Below, one piece after another: positions 22,223-32,455 of a stretch of 64,000 bases of DNA (within the stretch, counting starts at the first letter, position 1; the number at the start of each line of letters is the position of its first letter). The notes beneath the pieces were generated by a model that worked only from the letters and a program-made list of their open reading frames with translations, ran no database searches and was not told the DNA's origin. Position numbers and translations under genes: made by a program. Source of the stretch: Cristatella mucedo (taxonomy: Eukaryota > Bryozoa > Phylactolaemata > Cristatellidae); NCBI GenBank assembly GCA_009760855.2, contig WPIO01000054.1, positions 1,312,501-1,376,500 on the forward strand. Reading direction: 5' to 3'.

Positions 22223-22285
22223 TGCACTCACAGCCTAAGTGGCTTTCGGTGTGCCCACGTGGTAGTCTGCAGACTTTGTCTCACG
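22217..22285. repeat. Short dispersed repeat, copy 1
   Basis: TATAGTGCACTCACAGCCTA, then AGTGGCTTTCGG and CAGACTTTGTCTCACGCAAC, matches 26401-26480 in the same order. It looks like the end of another dispersed element, with no coding content. Confidence 0.5.
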
Positions 22286-23500
22286 CAACGCAGGGAAAGT
22301 GAGAAGCATAGCTGAGTCAGGAGGACAGTGGAGGTAGTGAGTGGCATGGAAGCAGCAGCTCAGGGTGGCTGAACAGAATGTGCCCACAGTCGGCAGCAGT
22401 AGAGTAAATATCCCTGCATGAGAGTTGTGGTAGCGAGGTCCACAGGCCTGCAGAACTAAAGCTGCTGCAGCCAATGGTCTTTGTTTAAGGCAGAGGAATG
22501 GAATAGCTAATTTATTGTCCGTACAGGATTGAGGACACTGCTGCAGCAGTTCAGCTAGGTACACGGAGGAGCCAAGCCGTGACCTTGGCCTCGTGGGTCA
22601 CCATAAGAACTGCACTCTGTATCCGTTGATCAACCGGAAGTCATCGAGGCTCCTTCAGCAAGGGAGACACGTGGTCAAACCTCGGCGATCTCCTAGCCAT
22701 ACTTGCTCTTTCGGCAGGGGAGGGGGAGAAGGGGAGCCACGGTCAACCGACACAGCCTCTGCGGGCGTTCTGCGCCGCGGGCCGTCAGAAGCCTAAGGAG
22801 ACATTGGAGCATCGGATGCGTCGACATTGGAGTATCGCGGCGCCCGGTCCCGCGTCACACGGATCGACAGGAAGCCGCTGAGCAGCAGAGGCTGAGGTTC
22901 CGGCGGCGTCTGAGCCCCTCAGCCTGTGCCCGGGCCCAGGGAATGCTGAACCAGCGGAGGAGCGCCCCAGCCCCGCCCCGCCCGTGCGTCAAGAGCTTTG
23001 CGCCCCTTCGGCTGCCGGCGGCTCACGCTCCGGCAGTCGAACGCGCCGCCGCCGCCGCTCGGCGAGCTCGCTGCAATTCAGCCGGACGCTCTCCCGGAAG
23101 CCGAGGGCCCGCCCCGCCCCCAGCGCGAAGCTCTGCTGCGTCGTGCCGCCGGAACGACGGCGGCACGACGCAGCAGCGCACACTCTCCACCAACGAGTCG
23201 CGGTCGCCGCTCGCGGTTTTTACAGCGAGGCGCCTGCGCCCACGGGGAGGCGACGTCGGAAACACCGGAAGCGGTCGAGCACACACGCGCACTAACACAG
23301 ATGCACAACCCACAAACACACAGCGAACCCACCTTCGCAAGTAGGATCCGGTCCATTTGCAGAAACTGGGCTCTAGAGTTTAGTGTAAAGTTTCGGTGGC
23401 TTCCTTCGTTCGTTCGTCTCGGTTGCTTGGTCTCGCACGCACGAGGCGACGGGCGTGCGCCGGCTGGCGCCAATCGATGCTGCAGCCGAGTCCCGATCGC
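22286..23500. other. GC-rich upstream region of ethanolamine kinase
   Basis: From about 22700 the DNA becomes strongly GC- and CpG-rich, like an unmethylated promoter island. Open frames occur on both strands but lack recognisable motifs. A perfect 19-bp hairpin lies at 23133-23176. Confidence 0.45.
23133..23176. promoter_or_regulatory. Perfect GC-rich hairpin upstream of ethanolamine kinase
   Basis: CTGCTGCGTCGTGCCGCCG (23133-23151) and its exact reverse complement (23158-23176) are separated by GAACGA. The 19-bp stem has no mismatches. It lies about 615 bases before the start codon. If transcribed it would be a very stable leader structure; otherwise it may be a protein-binding palindrome. 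Confidence 0.5.
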
Positions 23501-23523
23501 TTCCGCCACGCCCACTCCAGAAA

Positions 23524-23533
23524 TCTCGCGAGA
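23524..23533. promoter_or_regulatory. TCTCGCGAGA core-promoter palindrome
   Basis: The ten-base palindrome TCTCGCGAGA is a known animal core-promoter element at CpG-island promoters of housekeeping genes. It lies 258 bases before the ethanolamine kinase ATG in GC-rich DNA, with a CCACGCCCAC KLF/Sp-type box about 20 bases upstream. It plausibly marks that gene's transcription start region. Confidence 0.55.
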
Positions 23534-23790
23534 GGACGCGTAACCGGCCCCCTGTCAGCCTTTGGCTCGTTAGCCGCCAGCATCTCGCTTGGCTGCCGCT
23601 GCACGCCGCCGACTCTCATCGGACGGCGGCCGCGTGCCGCGTCCGTCGCGCAGCAGACGATCCTGCCGCGGCGGCCGGCCGCGACGTTAGCGATCGCCGG
23701 TGGAAGCGGCTGCCGCTGCTTCTACGCCCGATAGCCCGGTAGTCCGCCGGCGGCGCCCGTCGGCCGGTCGTCGCCATCGCGAAAGCTAGC

Positions 23791-25014
23791 ATGGCCGGCG
23801 GCGACGCCCTGGCGTCCTCCGCCGCCGCCGTCATCTCAGGCGGTGGCGGCGGCGTGCCGTACGTCGACGTCACGATTCGCCGCGGCGATGACCTCGAGAG
23901 CGACTGTCGTCGCGTGCTGGAGGCGGTGCGGCCGTCGTGGCGCGCCGACGAGCTGCTCTGCACTCGCTTCGACGCGGGCATAACCAACACGCTCGTCGGC
24001 TTCCGGCGCACGTGCGACGCCGACCGGAGCGACGTGGTGCTGCTGCGCGTGTACGGCGACCACACGGACATCGTGATCGACCGAGCCGCCGAGAAGCGCA
24101 ACATGGTCGCGCTGCACGCGGCCGGATGCGCGCCGCCCTTGTACGCCTGCTTCGGCAACGGCCTGGCTTACGGCTACGTCAGCGGCTCGCCGGTCGACCG
24201 CGAGCGCGTTCGCGAGCCGCGCGTGGCGCGCCTCATCGGCGCCGAGCTGGCCAAGATGCACTCGATCCCTCTCGGCGCCGTCCTCGGCGACGACGGCGGC
24301 GGCTCGCCGGCGCCGAGCGAGCTGCCGCCGCTGTTCGCCAAGATGCGCGCCTTCCTCGACCACTATCCGTCTCGCTTTGAGGGCTCGGCGCTCGACTGGG
24401 ATAAGTTCGCCGCCGGCGCCATTCCGCCGCGCGACGCCCTCGCCGCCGAGCTTGCGCTGCTCGAGCGCGAGGTGGGGCGCGGCTGCGCCGGCGACTGCGG
24501 CGAGCTCGTGTTCTGTCACAACGACCTGCTGCTGAACAACATCATCTACGACGAGGACGACGGCGGCGCGGTACGCGTCGGCTTCATCGACTACGAGTAC
24601 GGCGGCCCGAATCCGGCCGCGTACGACATCGGCAACCACTTCTGCGAGTACGCCGGCGTCGACGACACAGACTTCGCTCGCTATCCCGGCCGCGCCTACC
24701 AGCTCGACTGGATACGTCACTACCTGCTCTGTCGCCGCCGCCGCCGCTTCCTCGCGGCTGCTTCGTCCGACGGCGGGGACGACTTCCGGCTTCCGGCGGC
24801 TGCGGCCGCCGCTGGCGACGAAGTCGACGAGGCCAGCGTGCAGCGACTGTACTCGGCGGCGAACAAGTACGCCCTTTGCTCGCACATGTTCTGGGGCCTG
24901 TGGGGCCTCATCCAGGCGCAGCACTCGCGCATTGACTTCGACTACCTGACCTACGGCGAGCTGCGCTTCGCCGAGTACTTCGCACGCAAGAGCGAGTTCC
25001 TCGCGCTCTCCTGA
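23791..25014 (+). CDS. ETNK1: Ethanolamine kinase, single open frame
   Basis: The enzyme phosphorylates ethanolamine with ATP, the committed step of the cytosolic CDP-ethanolamine route to phosphatidylethanolamine. The 407-residue frame covers the whole choline/ethanolamine kinase fold. It has a nucleotide-loop region (TRFDAGITNTLVGF, about 55-68), LLRVYGDHTDIVIDR (about 85-99), the Brenner-type catalytic motif HNDLLLNNIIY with H243 and D245, and the metal-binding IDYEYGG with D267. YDIGNHFCEYAGV follows. HNDLLLNNII and RVYG...IDR point to ethanolamine rather than choline kinase. ATG 23791 has a good context (AGCATGG) and a short Gly/Ala-rich lead. A low-complexity loop at about 310-350 is lineage-specific. 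No intron is needed, although vertebrate orthologues are spliced. Confidence 0.93.
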   Translation: MAGGDALASSAAAVISGGGGGVPYVDVTIRRGDDLESDCRRVLEAVRPSWRADELLCTRFDAGITNTLVGFRRTCDADRSDVVLLRVYGDHTDIVIDRAAEKRNMVALHAAGCAPPLYACFGNGLAYGYVSGSPVDRERVREPRVARLIGAELAKMHSIPLGAVLGDDGGGSPAPSELPPLFAKMRAFLDHYPSRFEGSALDWDKFAAGAIPPRDALAAELALLEREVGRGCAGDCGELVFCHNDLLLNNIIYDEDDGGAVRVGFIDYEYGGPNPAAYDIGNHFCEYAGVDDTDFARYPGRAYQLDWIRHYLLCRRRRRFLAAASSDGGDDFRLPAAAAAAGDEVDEASVQRLYSAANKYALCSHMFWGLWGLIQAQHSRIDFDYLTYGELRFAEYFARKSEFLALS

Positions 25015-25585
25015 GGCTCCTGATTTTGCGGCTGCTGCTGCGGTTCCTGCCGCAGCCTCGCTCTCGGGCGCACCGCCAGCTTCGCCCTCATCCGAGCGGC
25101 GCGCGCGCTAGCTGGCTGGCGCCGACTCTGTTGTTCGGCGCAGTTTGACGCCTTCAGGTCCCTCAGGTGGCCCTGCGTCGTCGGCGTCGATCGATGATCG
25201 TTGTTGTTGGCTCGTCGAATACAATCGATCGATGGAAACGTCGCCTTCTGGGAAGTGGTCGGGTCTTTCGTTCGCATCCTCGAGCCCGAACCCGCGCCGC
25301 CGCCGAGCCCTCTCGCGTCGCGTTGCGTCCGTTCGACTTGAGCCGCGTCGCGGTCTCGCAGCCTCGGCTCTTGCTTCCTCTCTCTGCCCTCGGTTTCGTT
25401 CTTTGTTCTTGCAGCGTGCGACGTGCACGCGACGTCCCCCGGAAATCCTTCGGTCTGGCTTTCAACGTGCTCCACTTCCTCCTCCACAGCCGTGGGCTCG
25501 TGGAGAGATCGCTTCAATAATAATAATATTTAATATATAATAATAACACAATACAATAATAATATGATATAATAATAATATAACA
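25015..25585 (+). other. Probable 3' untranslated region of ethanolamine kinase
   Basis: GC-rich sequence without a convincing frame passes into an AT-rich TAATAATA stretch near 25517-25585. No clean AATAAA is visible, so the transcript end cannot be placed. Confidence 0.4.
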
Positions 25586-25589
25586 ATAC

Positions 25590-25720
25590 ACGGTATTTAA
25601 TAGTATTTTATTTATAATGATAATATTTGGCATAGCGCCCTCTAGAGAACTCAATCTCTTTCTATGCACTTTACGTTTGCTGCAAAGGAAGTGCGATCGA
25701 GTGTCGCTAGTGGTATAGCG
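25590..25720 (-). mobile_element. L2-like LINE 3' tail, minus strand
   Basis: AT-rich DNA is followed by GCGCCCTCTAGAGAACTCAA and TCTTTCTATGCACTTTACG, the reverse complement of the LINE 3' hairpin, then GTTTGCTGCAAAGGAAG. Only about 130 bases of the element remain. Confidence 0.65.
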
Positions 25721-25950
25721 CCATTCGATGAGCGGCGAGAAGAACGCGGATGATTGGGGGGCGGGAGGGGGTGGGTGCCGTGCAAGCACGGGGGGGGGGA
25801 GGGAGGTGGTGGTCAGCGATGCAAGTATTCGTTAGGGGGGAATAATGAATCAACTTATTTATTGAATGGATTGCGTTTTGGAGCGCCGCACCAGAAGGCA
25901 CTGCTCCCGTGTCGCGGGAGTGTCCCGTATCAGTTGCCACGTCGGTGCAT

Positions 25951-26145
25951 AATAATAATAATAATAATATTGCACTTGATAAAGCGCCCTCAGAGAACTT
26001 AATCTCTTTCTAGGCGCTTTACATTTGCTGCAAAGTGATACGCAATAGAATAGTAAGTAAAATCATGCTTGAAAAACAAACAAAATGAATAATATGGTTA
26101 GGGGTGACATGCACAGGGTCAGCATGCAAATGTGGTTAGTGGCAG
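25951..26145 (-). mobile_element. L2-like LINE 3' end, minus strand
   Basis: A TAA run, the rc 3' hairpin (AAAGCGCCCTCAGAGAACTT ... TCTAGGCGCTTT) and the 3' untranslated region up to GTGGTTAGTGGCAGCAT match the young LINE copies closely. It is 5'-truncated before the coding region. Confidence 0.8.
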
Positions 26146-26400
26146 CATCGTCGAACCGCATCCAGCAGCAGCAGCAGTCTGTCGTCGACAGTGTCTCATT
26201 TGACCGATACTTTAAATTACATGTGTTCGGATATACGGACACATTTCCCTTGCGTTCATCATTCACACCTTCTTTGCAACGGTATGGCCGAAAGCGCCAT
26301 CAATTGTTGAACAGTGAGTGTAATGTAATATAATGTAATGTATCTCCGTCAGTAACTCCACAAAGTCATAAAGACATGTGGGTGTTACGCAGGAGAGTTT

Positions 26401-26480
26401 TGTATAGCGCACACACAGCCTAAGCGGCTTTCGGTACGCATTCGGCAGCCAACAGACTTCGTCTCACGCAACAAAGACTC
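26401..26480. repeat. Short dispersed repeat, copy 2
   Basis: It shares GTATAGCGCACACACAGCCT, AAGCGGCTTTCGG and CAGACTTCGTCTCACGCAAC with 22217-22285. The surrounding DNA (26146-26836) shows no gene. Confidence 0.5.
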
Positions 26481-27299
26481 AAATAGGTAGGAACGGCTAT
26501 GATGGCGTCACATCATTTATTCATTCAGATAGCTCACTTCCTGCAATGGACACAGTGACCGTAGCGGACTGTTTAACGCGGTCACCAGCATCCGTTTATA
26601 TTTACGTTATATAAACACATTTCGATATATTGGGTCAGCTTAGAGTTTGGAAGTTTTAGCGTAGTGAGTAGGGGTTGTGAGTTTTTCGGGTTTAGGTTCT
26701 AGAGAGTTCTAGGTAGTGGGATTTTGTATCTTTTGCTTCGATGTTTTGGGTATCAGGGTTTAGCGTTTACTTTAATGGTTTTAGGAAAAATCCAAGGAGA
26801 AAAGACATATCAAAACGTGTTTGTTAACCGTAAATGTAATAATAATAATGATACATATAGCGTCCTCTGAGAACTCCGTCTCTTTCTAGGCACTTTACAT
26901 TTGCTGCACAGGAAGCACGATCGAATTGTTAGTGGTAGCGTGCTAAATAACAACAAAAACAATATAGTTAGGGGTGACGTGCACACAGTCAGCATACAAG
27001 TCTGGTTAGTAGCAGCAAGCGCAGTTTCAGCGCTCATAGGCACATAAAGGTCGAGTCACAGCCGACCCATTAAATGCTGTGATAGATGTATTTTTAGCTT
27101 CTTTTAAATGTGGTCAAGCCTGGGGATTTCGTGAAGCCAGTTGGAAGTGAGCTCCAGGCTTTGAGAGCATACGAACTAGAGATACGGTCAAAAAAGGATT
27201 TGAAATTTGTACGAGTTACATGTAAGATCAGACTCCGAAAAACGGGTGTTACGATGATTAGCCTGGTGGAGTAGATCTGATAGGTAGGCTGGAGCTAAA

Positions 27300-28124
27300 T
27301 GTAACGCCGAACGCTCGGCGGAGTAGGCTTGACCTGCCGCTTACCTAGCGGCGTAGCCTATCGCCTAATGCCGTTCGGTGCGCGCCTACGCTCATTAAGC
27401 TTGCTGCCACGAAACCAGCGTTTCTCGCGCCGACCTGCTTACCGTTACTAAAGGGGGTCGCGAGTCCGCGGCGTGAATTGGAAAGCGAGACACACAAATT
27501 GGGAATTTTACTGAACTTTATTCGCAAGCGCACAAAGGCGCTGCGCGTCTAGCTCAGTTTTATCTCCACACTCCTCGCACGCTCTCAACAGCACCAACAC
27601 TTTTGTGGAGGAAATACTTATCCACACTGAAGCTACTTACATCTATAGTGGAGAACGACCCAAATAGAGCTCGAACCGTAGTCTAAACCCTAACCGCTCA
27701 CGACCCCCTTTAGTAACGGTAAGTAGGTCAGCGCCAGAAACGCTCGTTTCGTGGCGGTCAGATTATTGCGCGTAGGCGCGCACCGAACGGCATTAGGCGC
27801 TAGGTTACGCCGCCAGGTAATATTAATAATAATAATAATTCACTTGATAAAGCACCCTCAGAGAACTTAATCTCTCTCTAGGCGCTTTGCACTTGCTGCA
27901 AAGTGAAATGCCATTGAATGGTAAGTAAAATCATGCTTGAAAAAACAAACAAAATGAATAACATGGTTAGGGGTGACATGCACAGGGTCAGCATGCAAAT
28001 GTGGTCAGTGGCAGCATGCACAGTGTCAGCACGCATAAGCACATCAAGGACGAATCACAGGGACCCACTAAATGCTGTCCTAAGTGGCAGGTCAAGCCTA
28101 CTCCGCCGAGCCTTTGACGTTACA
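27300..28124. mobile_element. Fold-back element with a LINE tail nested inside
   Basis: The ends TGTAACG and CGTTACA are inverted. The arms share CTCGGCGGAGTAGGCTTGAC, then CTGCC on the left and its complement on the right. A long second inverted block (CGCCTAATGCCGTTCGGTGC ... CTTACCGTTACTAAAGGGGG at 27362-27468, complement at 27702-27808) lies inside. A 265-bp minus-strand L2-like 3' end (27820-28085) interrupts the right arm. No transposase frame is seen. Confidence 0.75.
27820..28085 (-). mobile_element. L2-like LINE 3' end nested in the fold-back element
   Basis: A TAATAATAATAATAATT tail, the rc hairpin (AAAGCACCCTCAGAGAACTT ... TAGGCGCTTT) and the 3' untranslated region to GGGACCCACTAAATGCTGTC are present. 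The sequence is close to the youngest LINE copies, so this insertion is recent compared with its surroundings. Confidence 0.8.
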
Positions 28125-30454
28125 CAACTGAGTGTCACCTGCATAGAAGTGAAAGCTTAGATTGCGCTTGGCAATCACATCAGCAAGAGGCAGAGTATAA
28201 ACCGTGAAAAGAACCGGACCTAGCACGGAGCCCTGAGGTACTCCATATTTCAGAGGTACGTCAGATGATCTTTGTCCATTCACGTCAATACTCTGGAGTC
28301 TCCCACTCAAGATAGGACCTGAACCACTGCAGAGCAATGCCAGTGATGCCCAGGTGAGATGAGAGGCGCTCTAGTAGAACTTTCTGATCGACAGCATCAA
28401 AAGCTGCCGAAAGATCGAGTAAAACAAGTAGAGACCAAGTCAGCATTCCTAAGTAGGTCATTATACACCCAAAAGCAATGCTGGCTGTGTTGAGTGATTA
28501 GCTCTGAGACCAGACTGAACTTTACTGGCAAGGTTCGAAGTTTCAATATATGAGTTCAGCTGGTCTGCCACGACTAGTTCCAGTGTCTGATAGAAATGGT
28601 GGAAGGGAGACTGGGCGGAAGTTGCTTAAGTTCTCTTGGTCTAGTGTTGCTTTCTAGAGAAGTGACCTGACTACAGCATTTTTGAAAGATTCTGGAACGT
28701 CGCCTCAGGCTAATGACATATTGATGACGTCAGTTATTCATGGCAGCAGCAAAGTAGGAGTAGAACATTGAGAACACGGTCCGGAGGACATGTTGTCTTC
28801 TTTGATTGGGATATAACTTCAGGACCTGATCGCCAGTGACCTGCTTACATGTAGACATTGAGGTGCGGCAAGGAATCGAGGAACAGCATTCTAGGGGAAT
28901 GCTGCCATCTTATGGATGGACTCCCTGATCTTGTCTATCTTCTGGACAAAGAATCGAGAGAAGCGATCGGCTAGATCACCACATGGATCACCAGGTAAGG
29001 AGCTAATCTGGCAGTGGTTGAGGAGATGGTTGATCGTCGATATCAGCATTTTTGGATTGTGCATCTGTCATTCAAAAGAGTCTTTTTTTATAGAAGCTAG
29101 ACTTGGCCTTTGCTAGGATCGATTGGTATGACCTACAGTAGTCCTCGTATGCCTGTCGATGACAGTCTGTCCTGATCTTTTGTATACTTTTTCAAGCTTG
29201 TGGTTTGTAGACCTAGCTGGTTTAATATCTGTGGTAAACCATAGGCCATCTGGGCGAGGGCGAACTGTGCGCTTAGTCAGAGGTGCAAACTCATCGAGCA
29301 TGTCAGCTAGGGTCGTGTTGTAGCAATCTGTCAAAAATGACAGGTCGAAAGGGGGATTGAGAAGCTGAGGCAGAGCAGATATTCTCGCGCAGACAGCATT
29401 GATGTCAAGGATCTTGAGGTTTTGCGATTCGCACATGGTTTTAGATGAAAACTAAGAAGGCACACATTGTAGACTGAATAAGATTTGCCTGTGGTCAGAT
29501 ACGTAGAATTCGGTAATAATTGATGATAAAGTGTGAGTATGAGTATGAGATACAAAGTATGATACTATTTGGTCGAGTATTTGACCCCTGATGTTAGTAG
29601 GGCCATGCACATGAGCCACTAGAGAAAACGACTCACTCAGAGATCGAGAATCGGTGCTTAACGCGTCAGATAAGTAATCAAAATGTACGTTAAAATCAGC
29701 CACGAGGAAAGATTCATTTCTTGCTCATAGAATTGAAGTGTGATCAGACAAACCTTATATAAAGTAGGACTTTGTACCTGGTGGGCGATAGATTACTGCC
29801 ACCATTGGTAGCTTGTTGTCGGGTGAAATCGATACAGTATATTTGAAAGATTGCTTTGAGGATACTGCAGACGCTTGAAGTCGATGTTGAAGAAGAAGGA
29901 GTTGAAGTCGAAGTTAGAGAGTGTGATAATAGCGATTCCACCTCTAGGTTTGATTGATCTACGGATGTGAAAGAAGAAGGAACCAGTTGTTGTGGTTTCA
30001 TCCTTAGTGATCGGGCAGTTTACCGATTTTCGCTGAGTTTCTGTCGAGGAGAACAGGCCGAGACCTTTTTCAGAAATAAGGTCGCTTATTGCTAGGCGTT
30101 CATTGCACACTGAGGGTGAGGGTTCCGAAGACAAGAGTTAAGTTGGGCCGTCGGAGCAGAACTAATGGCCACAAAGTTAGAGAGATTCACAGTAAGGCTT
30201 GAGGGAGAGCGCGCTCAGTGGTTCGAGACAATGCTAGGAATACCAATCAAGCGGACACTCAGCTCGCAATATAAGCACACGCCGGCGACCATGTTTAGCA
30301 GCCTGCTAGGGGCACTGTACCCACAGCAGGAAGTGAGCTGTTTCTATGGACAAACAACGCCGTTTTTTACGTATAGGTACCTCGTGACTCTTCCGCTCTA
30401 ATAAACATTATTCTCGCCCTGAACTCAAAAAAAAATATTCCTAGCTTATCCCAC

Positions 30455-30635
30455 TGGATCCATGATGGCAAACTAGGTAAGGCGGGTGCTTTTCACGACC
30501 TCGCCATGGTCCCGAGGTCGTGGGTTCGAATCCTATTGGCGGGCGATTCTATATCTCAGCTGCAAGCGGTGGTGATAGCCACAACAGTCTGCCGCTATAC
30601 AAAAGAGGCTGTTAAATCAGCTAGTATTTTTTTAG
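30455..30635 (+). mobile_element. SINE family B, tRNA-derived
   Basis: GGTTCGAATCC at 30523-30533 is an exact B box, and AAACTAGGTAAGGCGGGTGC sits in the A-box position. A body with GCTGCAAGCGGTGGTGATAG, CTATACAAAAGAGGCTGTTA and a T-run follows. It shares its 3' half with the fragments at 7730, 9515 and 11890 and with the full copy at 30935. Its predicted tRNA cloverleaf is imperfect, so it is a SINE and not a functional tRNA. Confidence 0.72.
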
Positions 30636-30934
30636 ATATCAATAGTCCAACCACAGGCCTTCGAAAGCACTTAGAAAAGCTTTACCAGTCCATCACATTC
30701 GCTCCCATTGCCTCTACATCGCTTTGATGGACTACAGGGCATGGCTTGTAATGGCTGGAGGCAGCTCCTGACCAGTGCCCACCTCCAGTTGTCCAGTGTC
30801 CACGACTGCTAGGGGTCTGACCCAATGGGTGCTTGAACAAGCAGCCGGCCCTAAGCTGGGTTGCTGAGGTCGTGATGATATCTTGGCCCTTCATGCGCGT
30901 ACCAAATATGAGTCTTCACCGTGATATCACACAA

Positions 30935-31092
30935 GGTAAGGTGGTTACTTTTCAAGACCTCGGTCTCGAGGTCTTGGGTTCAAATCCCGCGGTAGGCAAT
31001 CCTTCATCGCCTCTGCAAGCCGTGGTGATAGCTGTAAAGGCTCTTCTGTCGCTACACAAAAGGAGCTGTTGAGTCAACTAGTTTTTTTAAAC
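30935..31092 (+). mobile_element. SINE family B, second full copy
   Basis: The B-box-like GGTTCAAATCC lies at 30977-30987. It has the same body and tail as 30455-30635 (CTGCAAGCCGTGGTGATAGC ... GCTACACAAAAGGAGCTGTT, then a T-run). The two copies are about 480 bases apart in the same orientation. Confidence 0.7.
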
Positions 31093-31384
31093 CGTCTTCT
31101 TTACAGGTCAGTTAGCCAGTTCACGAACAGCACGCCGACCATGAACGGCACGGCCAGTGAATTTCACAGAGTATTCCACAAGTTAGGCACGGATACATTG
31201 ACATTAGGTCAGGCAAAGTGCAAGCGTTTATGGCGGCACTCGGTCTCAGGTCAGCAGCTCGTCAGAGGCCGCCAGAGGAGATAGCAGCAGTCCGACTGGA
31301 TAAACCGCAAGCAGCAGCAGCAGCACCCGGCGGCTCTCCCTGCTACTTGCCGAGGTCAGGTGTCAGCCGCAGGCTTTGGTCGGT

Positions 31385-31740
31385 ATCCTAGTTACGGGTA
31401 GGCCGAGCACGATTCAACGATTGGAAATGTTAGCTCTCGAAATAGGCCTCGCCAGCGTGACTCCTATTGAATCTGCTAGAAATCTAGGTGTCCTATTCCA
31501 AAGCGACGTTTCATCAGACCACATCATCACCTCAGCTTCAACTTCATCATCACCTCAGCAGTCAAACCTGCACACTCTCTTTCAACAGCCTGACACCACT
31601 AAATTCGGGCCTGTGTACACCGAAGGGATGCCGCATCTCAATTGGTCCGTGCATTTTTGACCTTTTGTCTCGACCTGTGTAGCCCACTGCTTGCTGGTCT
31701 ACTGGCCTGTGCTACCAGGCGCTTACAGCTGGCGAAAAAC
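31385..31740 (+). mobile_element. L2-like LINE fragment, plus strand, decayed
   Basis: It encodes VTGRPSTIQRLEMLALEIG and ESARNLGVLFQSDVSSD, matching the region just after the palm of the LINE. It then degrades through an SSSPQQ-like repeat and resumes with CCCACTGCTTGCTGGTCTAC. It is immediately followed by a LINE piece on the opposite strand. Confidence 0.7.
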
Positions 31741-31844
31741 TCAACGGTTAGACAGAGGAATGAAATTAAGAGCTCGACTGATAAAAAGCTAGACTGAGAA
31801 AAAAGACATAGAAAAGAGATTAAGTTGCCTGAGGGCGCTATATA

Positions 31845-32455
31845 TCTATATAGAGCCTTCAGACAACTGAATCTCTCTCTTTCCATGCACTTTAATTGCT
31901 GCAAAGGAAGCAGGATCGAAAGGTTACTGGTAGTATGCTCAACGGCAACAAGAATAACATGGTCGGGGGGGGGGGGTTACACGCATAGAGTCAGCATGCA
32001 AGTACGGTTAGTAGCACCAAGCGCAGTTTCAGCATGCATAAGCACTCAATGGACGAATCACGTAGACCCACTAAATGCTGTGAGAGATGCAGTTTTAGCT
32101 TCTTTTGAATGTGGTCAAGTCAGGGGATGACGTGAAACCAGCTGGAAGTGAGTTACAGGCTTTGAGAGCATACGAATGCGGTAGAAAAATAATTGTAAGT
32201 TCGTAGGAGGTACAGGTAAAAGATTAAGATTCTGAATGTCGGGTAGTGCGGTGCTTAGTCTGGTGGGTGAGTAGATCTGACAGGCAGGCCGGAGCCGAAG
32301 AATGTAAGGACCTAAAAGTGAGTGACAAAACATTAAAGTCGATGCGCTGCTTCGCTGGGAGTCCGTGCAGTTCGGCAAGAAGTAATGTGGTATGGCAACT
32401 TCGAAGCTCACGACAGACAAGCCTATCTGCTGAGTTTTGCACCAACTGTAATCTT
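31845..32455 (-). mobile_element. L2-like LINE 3' part, minus strand, decayed
   Basis: The rc hairpin remnant (GCCTTCAGACAACTGAATCTC) is followed on the minus strand by C-terminal coding pieces such as DRLVCRELRSCHTTLLLAEL. A G-run at 31966-31977 interrupts it. Together with the plus-strand piece at 31385 it forms a tail-to-tail pair. Confidence 0.7.

Larger units (their letters stand above)
26836..30150 (-). mobile_element. Near full-span L2-like LINE, minus strand, rearranged
   Basis: From right to left on the minus strand: an endonuclease start (about 30134-29800, with ISDLISEKGLGLFSSTET and RSIKPRGGIAI), GDFN-equivalent ADFNVHFDYLSDA (about 29690), the thumb and linker (about 29430-28700), the palm with [13 protein letters not shown] and [10 protein letters not shown] (about 28120-28240), then the C-terminal part and 3' hairpin (26836-27299). 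About 600 bases of coding DNA are replaced by a fold-back element at 27300-28124. Many stops are present. It preserves the endonuclease N-terminus that the array copies lack. Confidence 0.75.

Noticed and set aside
22703-23344. 213-codon plus-strand frame upstream of ethanolamine kinase
   Set aside because: It is Arg/Ala/Pro-rich in a CpG-rich stretch with equally long frames on the other strand, and no motif or splice link to the kinase.
23836-24924. 362-codon minus-strand frame opposite ethanolamine kinase
   Set aside because: It is a shadow of the GC-rich kinase gene, with no recognisable domain. The plus-strand frame carries all catalytic motifs.
30505-30545. Functional tRNA gene (exact B box at 30523)
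   Set aside because: No convincing cloverleaf (acceptor and anticodon stems do not pair), and the same body and tail recur in other copies, so it is a SINE.
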